Of a stretch of DNA of 30,348 nucleotides, positions 1 to 5,516 are shown in pieces; the stretch's first letter is position 1, and every line of letters begins with the position of its first letter. The position numbers and the translations under genes are program-made. The DNA lies in the IMG/VR virus record IMGVR_UViG_3300046804_003162, positions 1 through 30,348 of that record. One strand, 5' to 3'. The stretch is from a virus. The notes below the pieces were generated by a model. The model did not search any database. It saw only the letters and a list, made by a program, of their open reading frames with translations, and had not been told where the DNA came from.

Positions 1-23
1 GTTATTACATAATTGCATCTAAA

Positions 24-746
24 ATGAGCAATAATAATAAGAAGTGTAATAAATCTACTTCTAGAAACAATTCCTATTCTAACGATAGATATAGGACTAG
101 AAATTTATTAAACAAAGCAGATGAACAGTTGAGTGCTGCTGAAAAATTGTTGGGCGATGTTCAGCAAAGATCTTCAAATGCAAAACAAAATTATACTGCA
201 ATTAGATATGGTAACGATCATGGATCTATAAGTTTCGGTCACATTCATAAGCAAGGAGATGTAACCGCAGCAGTAATGTTGCAAACATCTGATGGATCCC
301 ATCAGTTCTCAATGGACAAAGATGGTCAGAGAAAAGGGTGGACTACTCTAACAGCACCTGGAAATATCCAGATAGAAGCTGGTAGTGCGAATCAAGAAGC
401 ACAAGACACCTTGATGATAAATGCAAAAAATGGTAATATAACTATTAAAGCCAATAATGGCAAACTGAGACTGGAGGGAACTGATATTGAATTAATTGCT
501 GTTGGTGGTGGTGGTGATAAAGGTAACATTCGTATGACTGCTACTGAAAATATCACAACAGATTCTAAAAAACTTTTAATGAATGCATCTATTTCATATA
601 AAATTGCTACATCTGGGAATGGTGAAGTAATTGCAAATAGTATTTTGACAATCTATGGTTCTATTTTTAAAGGTGTTGATGCTTCTTGTTCAATAAAAGA
701 CAAAGGTGGAATGCAAAGAATTGATAAGAAAAACAATAAAACATAA
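24..746 (+). CDS. Putative virion structural protein with beta-helix-like C-terminal half
   Basis: 240 residues. Residues about 28-58 look helical or coiled-coil (charged, with Leu/Ala spacing). From about residue 60 the protein becomes short beta-strand repeats rich in Gly, Asn, Thr and Ile, such as GNITIKANNGKLRLEG near residues 138-153. That pattern resembles needle or beta-helix segments of phage baseplate and spike proteins, so a structural role in the tail or baseplate is inferred. It heads a tightly packed run of fibre-like genes: the next gene starts 15 bases downstream behind a strong Shine-Dalgarno. The chosen ATG lacks a clear Shine-Dalgarno, and a stop codon at 10-12 in another frame may end an upstream gene, so the start is only moderately certain. 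The exact T4 counterpart is not identified. Confidence 0.6.
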   Translation: MSNNNKKCNKSTSRNNSYSNDRYRTRNLLNKADEQLSAAEKLLGDVQQRSSNAKQNYTAIRYGNDHGSISFGHIHKQGDVTAAVMLQTSDGSHQFSMDKDGQRKGWTTLTAPGNIQIEAGSANQEAQDTLMINAKNGNITIKANNGKLRLEGTDIELIAVGGGGDKGNIRMTATENITTDSKKLLMNASISYKIATSGNGEVIANSILTIYGSIFKGVDASCSIKDKGGMQRIDKKNNKT

Positions 747-761
747 AAGGAGAGTTTAAAA

Positions 762-1553
762 ATGGCAGAATTTCCAGATGTTGAAGTAACAGGACAACTT
801 AAGGTTTTTGGTAGTAGTGGGATTGTAATTCCAGCTATCAAAGAAGGGAATGAAGCGGTTAATGGATCGGCATTTATTGAGGGTCCTATGCTTGTAGGAA
901 GCACAACAAAGTTTCCTCAGTGTGAAGCAACATTAATGGTTGGTGTTCTTTCCAATCCAGATAAAGATGCAGAAAATCCTTTCATCCCAGGTTCCCTTTG
1001 CAGCGGTATACATAATCCATACTCTTTATGTGTAAGAGGAGATGCTGCAATTTTTGATAACTTGGATGTGAATAGGGATATAGCAGCAGGAAAAGATATT
1101 GTCGCTCAAGGTGAAGTTAAATCAAGATGTGGCACTCATATTCTCTCTGCAAAAAAGAATTTTGATATTCCTCACCCAACAAAAGAAGGATGGAGACTGC
1201 GCCACACTTGCCCAGAAGGACCATCAAATGATGTCTATTATCGAGGAAGAGTGACTAGTAGAACTGAAATTGTTCTTCCTGGATATTGGGAAAAATTAGT
1301 TGATCCAACAACAATCACAGTAAATCTTACCCCAATTGGAGCACATCAAAGTGTAATTGTAAAGAGAATTGCTGATAATAAAATTTATTTACAGTCTCAC
1401 GGTAATATGCCAATTGATTGCTACTATCACATTTATGGCACAAGAGCAGATGGTGAAAGATTGATTGTAGAGTATGAGGGAGAAAGTCCCGCAGATTATC
1501 CTGGGGATAATAGTCAATACTCAGTTTCAGGTTATCACTACGATATTAAATAA
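762..1553 (+). CDS. Fibre-tip-like virion protein, paralogue 1
   Basis: 263 residues, started by an ATG 7 bases after a strong Shine-Dalgarno (AAGGAGAG, 747-754). The N-terminal 120 residues are beta-rich. From about residue 128 comes the motif KKNFDIPHPTKEGWRLRHT followed by EGP and YYRG, a module I associate with phage tail-fibre tips, where it often sits near cleavable chaperone domains. Here it runs to a C-terminus ending around DYPGDN with no S74-type chaperone motif. The next gene encodes a shorter paralogue with the same module, so the pair probably arose by duplication. A receptor-contacting or fibre-distal role is inference from the module and the neighbourhood. Confidence 0.6.
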   Translation: MAEFPDVEVTGQLKVFGSSGIVIPAIKEGNEAVNGSAFIEGPMLVGSTTKFPQCEATLMVGVLSNPDKDAENPFIPGSLCSGIHNPYSLCVRGDAAIFDNLDVNRDIAAGKDIVAQGEVKSRCGTHILSAKKNFDIPHPTKEGWRLRHTCPEGPSNDVYYRGRVTSRTEIVLPGYWEKLVDPTTITVNLTPIGAHQSVIVKRIADNKIYLQSHGNMPIDCYYHIYGTRADGERLIVEYEGESPADYPGDNSQYSVSGYHYDIK

Positions 1554-1564
1554 GGAGAAGTAAA

Positions 1565-2203
1565 ATGGCTGTCGAAGATAACAAAAACGTAGATGTTGAA
1601 TTTATTCCAAGAAGTATTGGTGATAAATCATGTGATGGGGAGTTAGTTTTAGTTCCTACAGTTGACTGGAGATATCCTCTTTACCCTTGGACTGGAGACA
1701 ATAACTATCCAGAAGATGCTTGTGGTCTTTTGAGACACGATTATGTTCAGGTTACAGACTTGAAATCCGATAATGTTTATTCTCTAAACGCTAAATCGGC
1801 AGTATGGGACGCAAAAAAATCTTTTGATATTCCTCACCCAACAAAAGAAAATCATCGTCTTCGTTATATCACTCTAGAAGGACCCAATGCTGAGGTCTAT
1901 TATAGGGGCAAGTTAAAAAATGAAAATATAATTAATCTTCCTGAGTATTGGACTGGTCTTGTAGACCCAGAAACTATCGGTGTTAATTTAACTCCAGTTG
2001 GAAGTTGGCAAGAACTTTATGTTGAAAAAATTCAATGGGGAACTCAAATTATTATTAAAAACAATTCTGGTTCTCAGATTAATTGTGACTATGTTGTCTA
2101 TGGCGAAAGAAAGGATACGCCAAAAAACATTTCAGAGTATCCAGGATTGACACCAGACGACTATCCAGGAGATAATAGAGAGTATAATATTAATAGTATT
2201 TGA
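1565..2203 (+). CDS. Fibre-tip-like virion protein, paralogue 2
   Basis: 212 residues. The Shine-Dalgarno AAGGAGAAG lies directly after the stop of the previous gene. From about residue 82 it repeats the upstream module: KKSFDIPHPTKENHRLRY, then LEGP, VYYRGKL, an NLTPVGSW stretch and a C-terminal DDYPGDN. The N-terminal 80 residues do not resemble those of paralogue 1. At DNA level the IPHPTKE coding segment is essentially identical in both genes (around 1159-1185 and 1821-1847), suggesting duplication or gene conversion. Function as a fibre-tip or baseplate-attached protein is inferred. The TGA stop overlaps the ATG of the next gene by one base, so the two are probably translationally coupled. 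Confidence 0.6.
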   Translation: MAVEDNKNVDVEFIPRSIGDKSCDGELVLVPTVDWRYPLYPWTGDNNYPEDACGLLRHDYVQVTDLKSDNVYSLNAKSAVWDAKKSFDIPHPTKENHRLRYITLEGPNAEVYYRGKLKNENIINLPEYWTGLVDPETIGVNLTPVGSWQELYVEKIQWGTQIIIKNNSGSQINCDYVVYGERKDTPKNISEYPGLTPDDYPGDNREYNINSI

Positions 2204-2880
2204 TGTATAAAATACACGAAATGTTCCCAACGATTGTGTATCAGGGAACAGTAGAGTGTCATCAAGAATTCAAAAAGAAAAATCTTGACTCTCTAAGGTC
2301 TTACTGGTTTAATGGGTATGAAAATGAAAGTCCTGAATATTCGGGAAGAATTTTTACCCACCAAAAACCAGAATACCGACAATTTTTTAAAGAACTCCGC
2401 ACTCACGTAGACAATTATTTCAAAGTTCTTAACGTTGATTATAATAAATTAGATTATCATATTATTAAGTCTTGGGTTGGTTGTCATTTGAATGATGAAA
2501 CTCCTTCGATTAAACCGCACACTCATAATGAATCAAATTTAAGTTATGTTTACTATGTAAAGACTGACGAAACTTCGGATAAGTTATGTATTGCTCAACC
2601 TAAAAATAAAAATGAGTGTGTTGAAGATTTATTTCAAACTGCAATACAAAGAAATCTAATTACAAGTTATAATCAGTATAATTGTAATTACTACACAGTG
2701 ACACCAAAAGAAGGAACAGTTGTTATTTTTCCAAGTAACATTGGACACTTCACTCAAAAAATTACAACAAGAAAAGATGAACGTATTGTGATGCCTGGTG
2801 ATATTCGTGTTACTTTAAAAAGAGAACACTTTGATTATCATCAAGGATCTACTCATCCCTCTCAGTGGTTGGAATTGTAA
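2203..2880 (+). CDS. Putative 2OG-Fe(II) oxygenase-like protein
   Basis: 225 residues from the ATG at 2203, preferred over an in-frame TTG one codon earlier because it forms a TGATG coupling with the preceding stop. It opens with the MYKIHEMFPTIVYQG type N-terminus seen in phage 2-oxoglutarate/Fe(II) oxygenase-like proteins. A metal-ligand region HTHNES (H106, H108, E110) is followed by SYVYYVK, and a downstream PSNIGHF motif supplies H182. R202 in DIRVTLK could bind the 2-oxoglutarate carboxylate. Such genes are common in T4-like cyanophages. The substrate is unknown; its place directly behind two fibre-tip genes makes hydroxylation of a virion protein possible, but this is inference. Confidence 0.65.
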   Translation: MYKIHEMFPTIVYQGTVECHQEFKKKNLDSLRSYWFNGYENESPEYSGRIFTHQKPEYRQFFKELRTHVDNYFKVLNVDYNKLDYHIIKSWVGCHLNDETPSIKPHTHNESNLSYVYYVKTDETSDKLCIAQPKNKNECVEDLFQTAIQRNLITSYNQYNCNYYTVTPKEGTVVIFPSNIGHFTQKITTRKDERIVMPGDIRVTLKREHFDYHQGSTHPSQWLEL

Positions 2881-2887
2881 CAACCTC

Positions 2888-2916
2888 TTGACACCAGCAC
2901 CTGACCGTGCTATGAT
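2888..2916 (+). promoter_or_regulatory. Consensus sigma70-type promoter
   Basis: A perfect -35 TTGACA (2888-2893) and a -10 TATGAT (2911-2916) are separated by 17 bases, immediately after the stop of the oxygenase-like gene and about 25 bases before the next start. This is the host-type early promoter architecture rather than the T4 late TATAAATA box. It probably starts transcription of the small genes from 2942 onward. Confidence 0.7.
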
Positions 2917-2941
2917 ACATAGGTAACCAACGGACGACCGA

Positions 2942-3124
2942 ATGCAAGACGAGTACCTCTCACGATGCGTAGTTGACCCCATTAAGCGTACAGTATATCT
3001 GTATTCTAGTGAAGGGTCAGAAAAGCAAGTGACTTGTGATACAGTTGATGAATTTATGAATGTGTTAGAGTTCGTTCGTGCTACTGTGAATGAAGAGACT
3101 CTCTCATACGCAAATCCACTTTAA
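2942..3124 (+). CDS. Small protein of unknown function
   Basis: 60 residues; not recognised. The protein begins MQDEYLSRCVVDPIKRTVYL and reads as a short beta-hairpin (VVDPIKRTVYLYSSEGSEKQV) followed by a helix (DEFMNVLEFVRATV). It has no membrane segment, signal peptide or metal-binding motif. It lies about 25 bases downstream of a consensus sigma70-type promoter, so it is probably expressed early and might be a small host-takeover or regulatory protein; this is inference. No convincing Shine-Dalgarno precedes the ATG, but the promoter position and coding composition support it as a real gene. Confidence 0.6.
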   Translation: MQDEYLSRCVVDPIKRTVYLYSSEGSEKQVTCDTVDEFMNVLEFVRATVNEETLSYANPL

Positions 3125-3183
3125 AATCCCCTTAGGGGTCCAAAAATTCCCGGCAAAAATTCTCACACGATACTTTTTTCAAA

Positions 3184-3390
3184 ATGAATCCTTATCGCAT
3201 TAACTACAAAGCACTGAAACAAGAACCAGTGAAAACAACACCAGAGAATGTGAAGGAAGCAAATGAGAATTTGTTTTGTGCAAAGTGGAATCTTCCTCAA
3301 GCAGCAAAGCACTGCGGAATGTCACATAAAGAAATGAAGTTGACATTCTTTGAGTACTTGAAGTATAATCCTATGACTTACCAAGCGTAA
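3184..3390 (+). CDS. Small protein with HTH-like C-terminal half
   Basis: 68 residues; family not recognised. After a polar N-terminus, residues about 34-62 (AKWNLPQAAKHCGMSHKEMK and on) have the pattern of a helix-turn-helix: a helix containing AAKH, a CGM turn, then a second helix SHKEMKLTFFEYLK. A small DNA-binding protein is therefore possible but unproven. Its last codons contain an exact-consensus sigma70 promoter (3340-3369) that points into the tRNA-Leu gene starting 10 bases after its stop. The 59-base gap upstream holds only a short CCCC/GGGG hairpin without a following T-run. Confidence 0.6.
   Translation: MNPYRINYKALKQEPVKTTPENVKEANENLFCAKWNLPQAAKHCGMSHKEMKLTFFEYLKYNPMTYQA
3340..3369 (+). 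promoter_or_regulatory. Exact-consensus sigma70 promoter for the tRNA-Leu gene
   Basis: TTGACA (3340-3345) and TATAAT (3364-3369), both identical to the bacterial consensus, are 18 bases apart. The element sits inside the 3' end of the small upstream gene, in the codons for KLTFFEYLKYN. Transcription would begin near 3376, about 25 bases before the tRNA 5' end. It probably gives the intron-containing tRNA its own early, host-polymerase-driven transcript. Confidence 0.7.
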
Positions 3391-3400
3391 GTTTTTTATT

Positions 3401-3681
3401 GGGAGCGTGGTGGAATCGGTAGACACAACGGACTTATGGAAATTGAGCCTCATCTGGGAAACCTTATGAGTGTAACTCCTCAAATTCGGGGAAACCTGTA
3501 AAATGGCAATCCCGAACCAAGCATCGTAAGATGAAGGTGTAGAGACTAGACGGGGAGCACCTAAACTGAAAGGTATGGTGAAGGGATAGTCCAGACCACA
3601 AACTCTATGAGGCAGCGAAAGTTGTAGTGGTAAGAAAATCCGTCGGCTTCGGCTGTGCGAGTTCAAGTCTCGCCGCTCCCA
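3401..3681 (+). tRNA. trnL-UAA: tRNA-Leu(UAA) interrupted by a group I intron
   Basis: The exons are 3401-3435 and 3635-3681. Joined, they give a complete class II tRNA. The acceptor stem is GGGAGCG (3401-3407) with CGCTCCC (3674-3680) and discriminator A at 3681. The anticodon stem is ACGGA (3428-3432) with TCCGT (3639-3643) around loop CTT|AAAA, anticodon UAA. The variable arm CGGC-TTCG-GCTG (3644-3655) has a UUCG tetraloop, and the T stem is GCGAG/CTCGC around TTCAAGT. The intron interrupts the anticodon after its first base (between positions 34 and 35), the site used by cyanobacterial and plastid tRNA-Leu(UAA) introns. No CCA is encoded. The tRNA would read UUA and UUG, and UUA is frequent in this AT-rich phage. 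Confidence 0.95.
3436..3634 (+). ncRNA. Group I intron (tRNA-Leu, IC3-like), 199 nt
   Basis: The 5' exon ends in U and the intron ends in G (3634), as group I introns require. The pairings can be traced directly. P1: exon CTT (3433-3435) with GAG (3445-3447), placing a U-G wobble at the splice site. P2: 3449-3453 with 3466-3470. P3: 3476-3479 with 3554-3557. P4: TTCGGG (3485-3490) with CCCGAA (3511-3516). P6: 3522-3525 with 3530-3533, capped by GTAA. P7: GACTA (3544-3548) with TAGTC (3587-3591). P8: 3558-3561 with 3577-3580. P9: CAGC-GAAA-GTTG (3613-3624). The core resembles the Anabaena tRNA-Leu intron as I remember it, with P5 and P6 much shortened. There is no internal ORF. Self-splicing is inferred from structure. 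Confidence 0.93.
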
Positions 3682-3702
3682 TTATGTTTTAAACTTTTAA
3701 AG

Positions 3703-3710
3703 CATAAATA
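3703..3710 (+). promoter_or_regulatory. T4-like late promoter box (CATAAATA)
   Basis: CATAAATA lies between the tRNA-Leu gene and the HNH gene, 21 bases upstream of the HNH start codon. It differs from the T4 late consensus TATAAATA only in the first base. It suggests the endonuclease is expressed late and separately from the tRNA. Confidence 0.5.
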
Positions 3711-3731
3711 GTCATAGAGTATTCGAACTTT

Positions 3732-4052
3732 ATGGCGTACAAGGACCCACAAAAACAAAGAGAATATCAAAGAGAATGGATAAAACAAAATAACAAGCAA
3801 ACTAGTTATTTGAAAAGAAAACAAATGGTTAGGGATGCCAAATCAAAACCTTGCCAGTCTTGCAGCAAATCTTATGATCCAGTTTGTATGGATTTGCATC
3901 ATATTGATCCTACAATAAAAGATGGTATGATAGCAAAATTTGTAAGAAATGCAAGTTATGATAAACTTCAGGAGGAAATTGATAAATGTATGGTTTTATG
4001 TGCTCCTTGCCATAGAATGTATCACGCAGGACTATTAAGTTTTCTAAAATAA
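3732..4052 (+). CDS. Free-standing HNH homing-type endonuclease
   Basis: 106 residues. Residues 1-33 are very basic and Gln/Arg-rich (DPQKQREYQREWIKQNN), a likely DNA-binding arm. A zinc-binding HNH core follows: CQSC near residues 42-45, the catalytic LHHID near 56-60, and CMVLCAPCHRMYH near 88-100, which supplies the second Cys pair and the final His. This is the arrangement of phage HNH homing endonucleases, which nick or cleave DNA and spread themselves or linked introns. It starts 51 bases after the intron-containing tRNA-Leu and has its own late-type promoter box. Collaboration with the tRNA intron in homing is a reasonable hypothesis, not shown by sequence alone. Confidence 0.85.
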   Translation: MAYKDPQKQREYQREWIKQNNKQTSYLKRKQMVRDAKSKPCQSCSKSYDPVCMDLHHIDPTIKDGMIAKFVRNASYDKLQEEIDKCMVLCAPCHRMYHAGLLSFLK

Positions 4053-4055
4053 ATA
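4049..4055 (+). promoter_or_regulatory. Possible late promoter box (ATAAATA)
   Basis: ATAAATA overlaps the end of the HNH gene and lies 26 bases before the next start codon. It sits in an AT-rich run, so chance is a real possibility. Confidence 0.3.
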
Positions 4056-4081
4056 AATCAAAAGTAATAGGACATTATCCT

Positions 4082-4351
4082 ATGAAGTACAGAATTGATG
4101 CCGCATATGTCTGGTACAATCGCGGAAAACAAATTGTTCTTATGTATTTCATAAATTCAATTCCTTTCACTTTTGATGAACTCCCAGACGAATCCATATT
4201 CGACACGGAGTTAATCGAATTGGCAGATAACGAAAGACGATACGAACCAGAAGACCTCTATCAATCATCTTATTATTTGATGTTGGAAGAGTGCCATCCT
4301 CTGATGTTTGAACTTGAACTGGAAAATCCAGAAATGTTGCCTGTTGATTAA
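4082..4351 (+). CDS. Small acidic protein of unknown function
   Basis: 89 residues; not recognised. The N-terminal half (residues 1-27, including AYVWYNRGKQIVLMYFI) is a hydrophobic beta-hairpin, not clearly membrane-spanning. The rest is strongly acidic: DELPDESIFDTELIELADNE, then EPEDL, and a C-terminus ELELENPEMLPVD. Acidic small phage proteins often bind host proteins or mimic DNA, but nothing here identifies a target. It ends 2 bases before the tRNA-Thr gene. Coding composition and spacing support it as a real gene; function unknown. Confidence 0.55.
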   Translation: MKYRIDAAYVWYNRGKQIVLMYFINSIPFTFDELPDESIFDTELIELADNERRYEPEDLYQSSYYLMLEECHPLMFELELENPEMLPVD

Positions 4352-4353
4352 AT

Positions 4354-4426
4354 GCCTCTATAGCTCAGTGGCCAGAGCACTCGCCTTGTAAGCGAGCGGT
4401 CCTCGGTTCGAATCCGAGTGGGGGCT
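4354..4426 (+). tRNA. trnT-UGU: tRNA-Thr(UGU)
   Basis: A 73-nt cloverleaf without an intron. The acceptor is GCCTCTA (4354-4360) with TGGGGGC (4419-4425), including two G-U pairs, and the discriminator is U. The anticodon stem is CTCGC/GCGAG around loop CTTGTAA, anticodon UGU at 4387-4389. The T arm is CTCGG-TTCGAAT-CCGAG. No CCA is encoded. It reads ACA codons, which are common in the Thr-rich fibre genes downstream; that link is inference. Confidence 0.93.
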
Positions 4427-4445
4427 TGAGTTCTTTATAACTCCA

Positions 4446-4604
4446 ATGTCACTCATTTCACAGCAAGATCGCCAAATGGCTATTGAGGCACTTGAATATT
4501 ATGTTCAAAAACTTAAGGATGATAATTGCACAAATGCTTCCATCACAGCATTCCAAACTCTCCTTAACTGGGTCGAACTTGAATATTTCAAACATGAAAA
4601 TTAA
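4446..4604 (+). CDS. Small helical protein of unknown function
   Basis: 52 residues from the ATG at 4446, 19 bases after tRNA-Thr. The translation begins MSLISQQDRQMAIEALEYYV and ends LNWVELEYFKHEN. It is almost entirely amphipathic helix (EALEYYVQKLKDD, then ITAFQTLLNWVELEYF). Its stop overlaps the next start by 11 bases, a typical compact phage arrangement that supports both genes. Family and function unknown. Confidence 0.55.
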   Translation: MSLISQQDRQMAIEALEYYVQKLKDDNCTNASITAFQTLLNWVELEYFKHEN

Positions 4605-4767
4605 TTTGTGGTATTGTAAGGAAATGAATCAGTGGAGGTGGACTTTGACTGATGATTCCCGTCCAATTCTTAAACAAGAATCAGGACAACAACCAAATCT
4701 TCGTGCTGCTATGAATGACGTTGCAAACACTGTAGAATATATGTTAGAATGCAAACAAAGTGAGTAA
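4594..4767 (+). CDS. Small protein of unknown function
   Basis: 57 residues, read from the ATG at 4594, which overlaps the previous gene's end by 11 bases. The same frame is open upstream to 4483, but that extension overlaps the previous gene and reads as non-coding, so the short form is preferred. The protein has a Trp-rich N-terminus (INLWYCKEMNQWRWTLTDDS) that looks like two beta strands, followed by a helix (LRAAMNDVANTVEYMLECKQ). Family and function unknown. The Mom-like gene starts 9 bases downstream. Confidence 0.5.
   Translation: MKINLWYCKEMNQWRWTLTDDSRPILKQESGQQPNLRAAMNDVANTVEYMLECKQSE
4721..4750 (+). promoter_or_regulatory. Possible sigma70-type promoter for the Mom-like gene
   Basis: TTGCAA (4721-4726) and TAGAAT (4745-4750) with an 18-base spacer lie inside the end of the preceding small gene, 26 bases before the next start. 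Neither hexamer is perfect, so this is weaker than the two promoters upstream in the island. Confidence 0.3.
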
Positions 4768-4776
4768 AAATACTTA

Positions 4777-5430
4777 ATGAAATCAGATTTTTATATAGAT
4801 AGGGTAGGTAAAGAAGATATCAAAGAACTTCTTTATACCTATCATTATCTTAAAGACGAATCAAAGGATTTTAAAAGTGGATATAACTACTCACTTTACC
4901 GCAAATCATTCACAGATGTCCTTAATATTGGCGGGTCTGTTGGTTGCTGCGTTTTTAGCACTCTCCCAGTTCCAGAAATTGCAGTAGGTGCATTTGGACT
5001 AGAAAGAAATCAACAAGAGGGTATCTATGAACTCTCAAGACTTTGTATACATCCAGATATTCAAAAAGAAGAATATAATATCACATCTTGGTTCGTCAGT
5101 CGTTGTATAAAGAGGCTTAAAAAAGATGCCCGCGTTCGTGCTATTCTTAGTTACGCTGACAATAATCACCACACTGGAATTATATACAGAGCTTGCAATT
5201 TTCAATACTATGGTTTGACTGATAAAAAGTCAGACTTTTGGATTAAACAACCAGACGGGTCATATATAAAGCACTCAAGAGGACCTACTAAAGGTTTGGA
5301 TGGGGAATGGAGAGAAAGAAGTAGAAAGCACCGATACTTGATGGTATTTGATAAGCAATTGAAAGAAAGGTTGACGTGGAAAGAAGAGTCGTGGTATAAT
5401 AATAAAGACGATACTGAATCGTTACAGTGA
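4777..5430 (+). CDS. Mom-like DNA modification protein (GNAT-fold)
   Basis: 217 residues. Recognisable blocks match the Mom family of phage adenine-modifying proteins. YELSRLCIHPD (about residues 84-94) is followed by SWFVSRCIKRLKK (about 108-120), then AILSYADNNHHTG with IIYRACNFQYYGLT (about 122-148). The family fold is acetyltransferase-like, and phage Mu Mom converts adenine in DNA to a methylcarbamoyl derivative that blocks restriction enzymes. By analogy this protein may modify phage DNA against host nucleases; the exact chemistry cannot be read from sequence. It is the last gene before a strong terminator and sits in the early-type island. The C-terminus (from about residue 160) is basic and could bind DNA. 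Confidence 0.6.
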   Translation: MKSDFYIDRVGKEDIKELLYTYHYLKDESKDFKSGYNYSLYRKSFTDVLNIGGSVGCCVFSTLPVPEIAVGAFGLERNQQEGIYELSRLCIHPDIQKEEYNITSWFVSRCIKRLKKDARVRAILSYADNNHHTGIIYRACNFQYYGLTDKKSDFWIKQPDGSYIKHSRGPTKGLDGEWRERSRKHRYLMVFDKQLKERLTWKEESWYNNKDDTESLQ

Positions 5431-5448
5431 CCCAAAAAGTGTGACTTC

Positions 5449-5476
5449 AAAACCTCCTTTGGGAGGTTTTGTTGTA
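5449..5476. terminator. Strong bidirectional rho-independent terminator
   Basis: CCTCC (5453-5457), loop TTTG (5458-5461) and GGAGG (5462-5466) are flanked by AAAA before and TTTT after, giving a 9-bp extended stem with a T-rich tail on either strand. It closes the tRNA/Mom-like island and separates it from the late fibre genes. Confidence 0.85.
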
Positions 5477-5477
5477 T

Positions 5478-5485
5478 GATAAATA
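5478..5485 (+). promoter_or_regulatory. T4-like late promoter box (GATAAATA)
   Basis: GATAAATA sits directly after the terminator and 31 bases before the start of the 1942-residue structural gene, where a late structural transcript would be expected to begin. Confidence 0.65.
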
Positions 5486-5516
5486 ATCTATAACGGAAAC
5501 TATAAGTATTAATAAG

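Noticed and set aside
1-23. End of an upstream gene (stop at 10-12)
   Set aside because: Only three codons precede the stop, too little to support a gene or a frame.
3127-3139. CCCCTTAGGGG hairpin as a terminator
   Set aside because: The stem is short with a 3-base loop and there is no T-run on the + strand, so termination there is unlikely.
3322-3666. 114-residue minus-strand reading frame
   Set aside because: It lies across the tRNA-Leu gene and its intron, whose RNA structure explains the sequence, and it has no recognisable protein feature.
4428-4443. GAGTT-CTTTAT-AACTC hairpin after tRNA-Thr
   Set aside because: Only 5 bp, AT-rich, and without a T-run; may be chance.
4483-4593. Upstream extension of the 57-residue gene
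   Set aside because: It overlaps the better-supported 52-residue gene and reads as low-quality protein; the ATG at 4594 makes an ordinary overlap.
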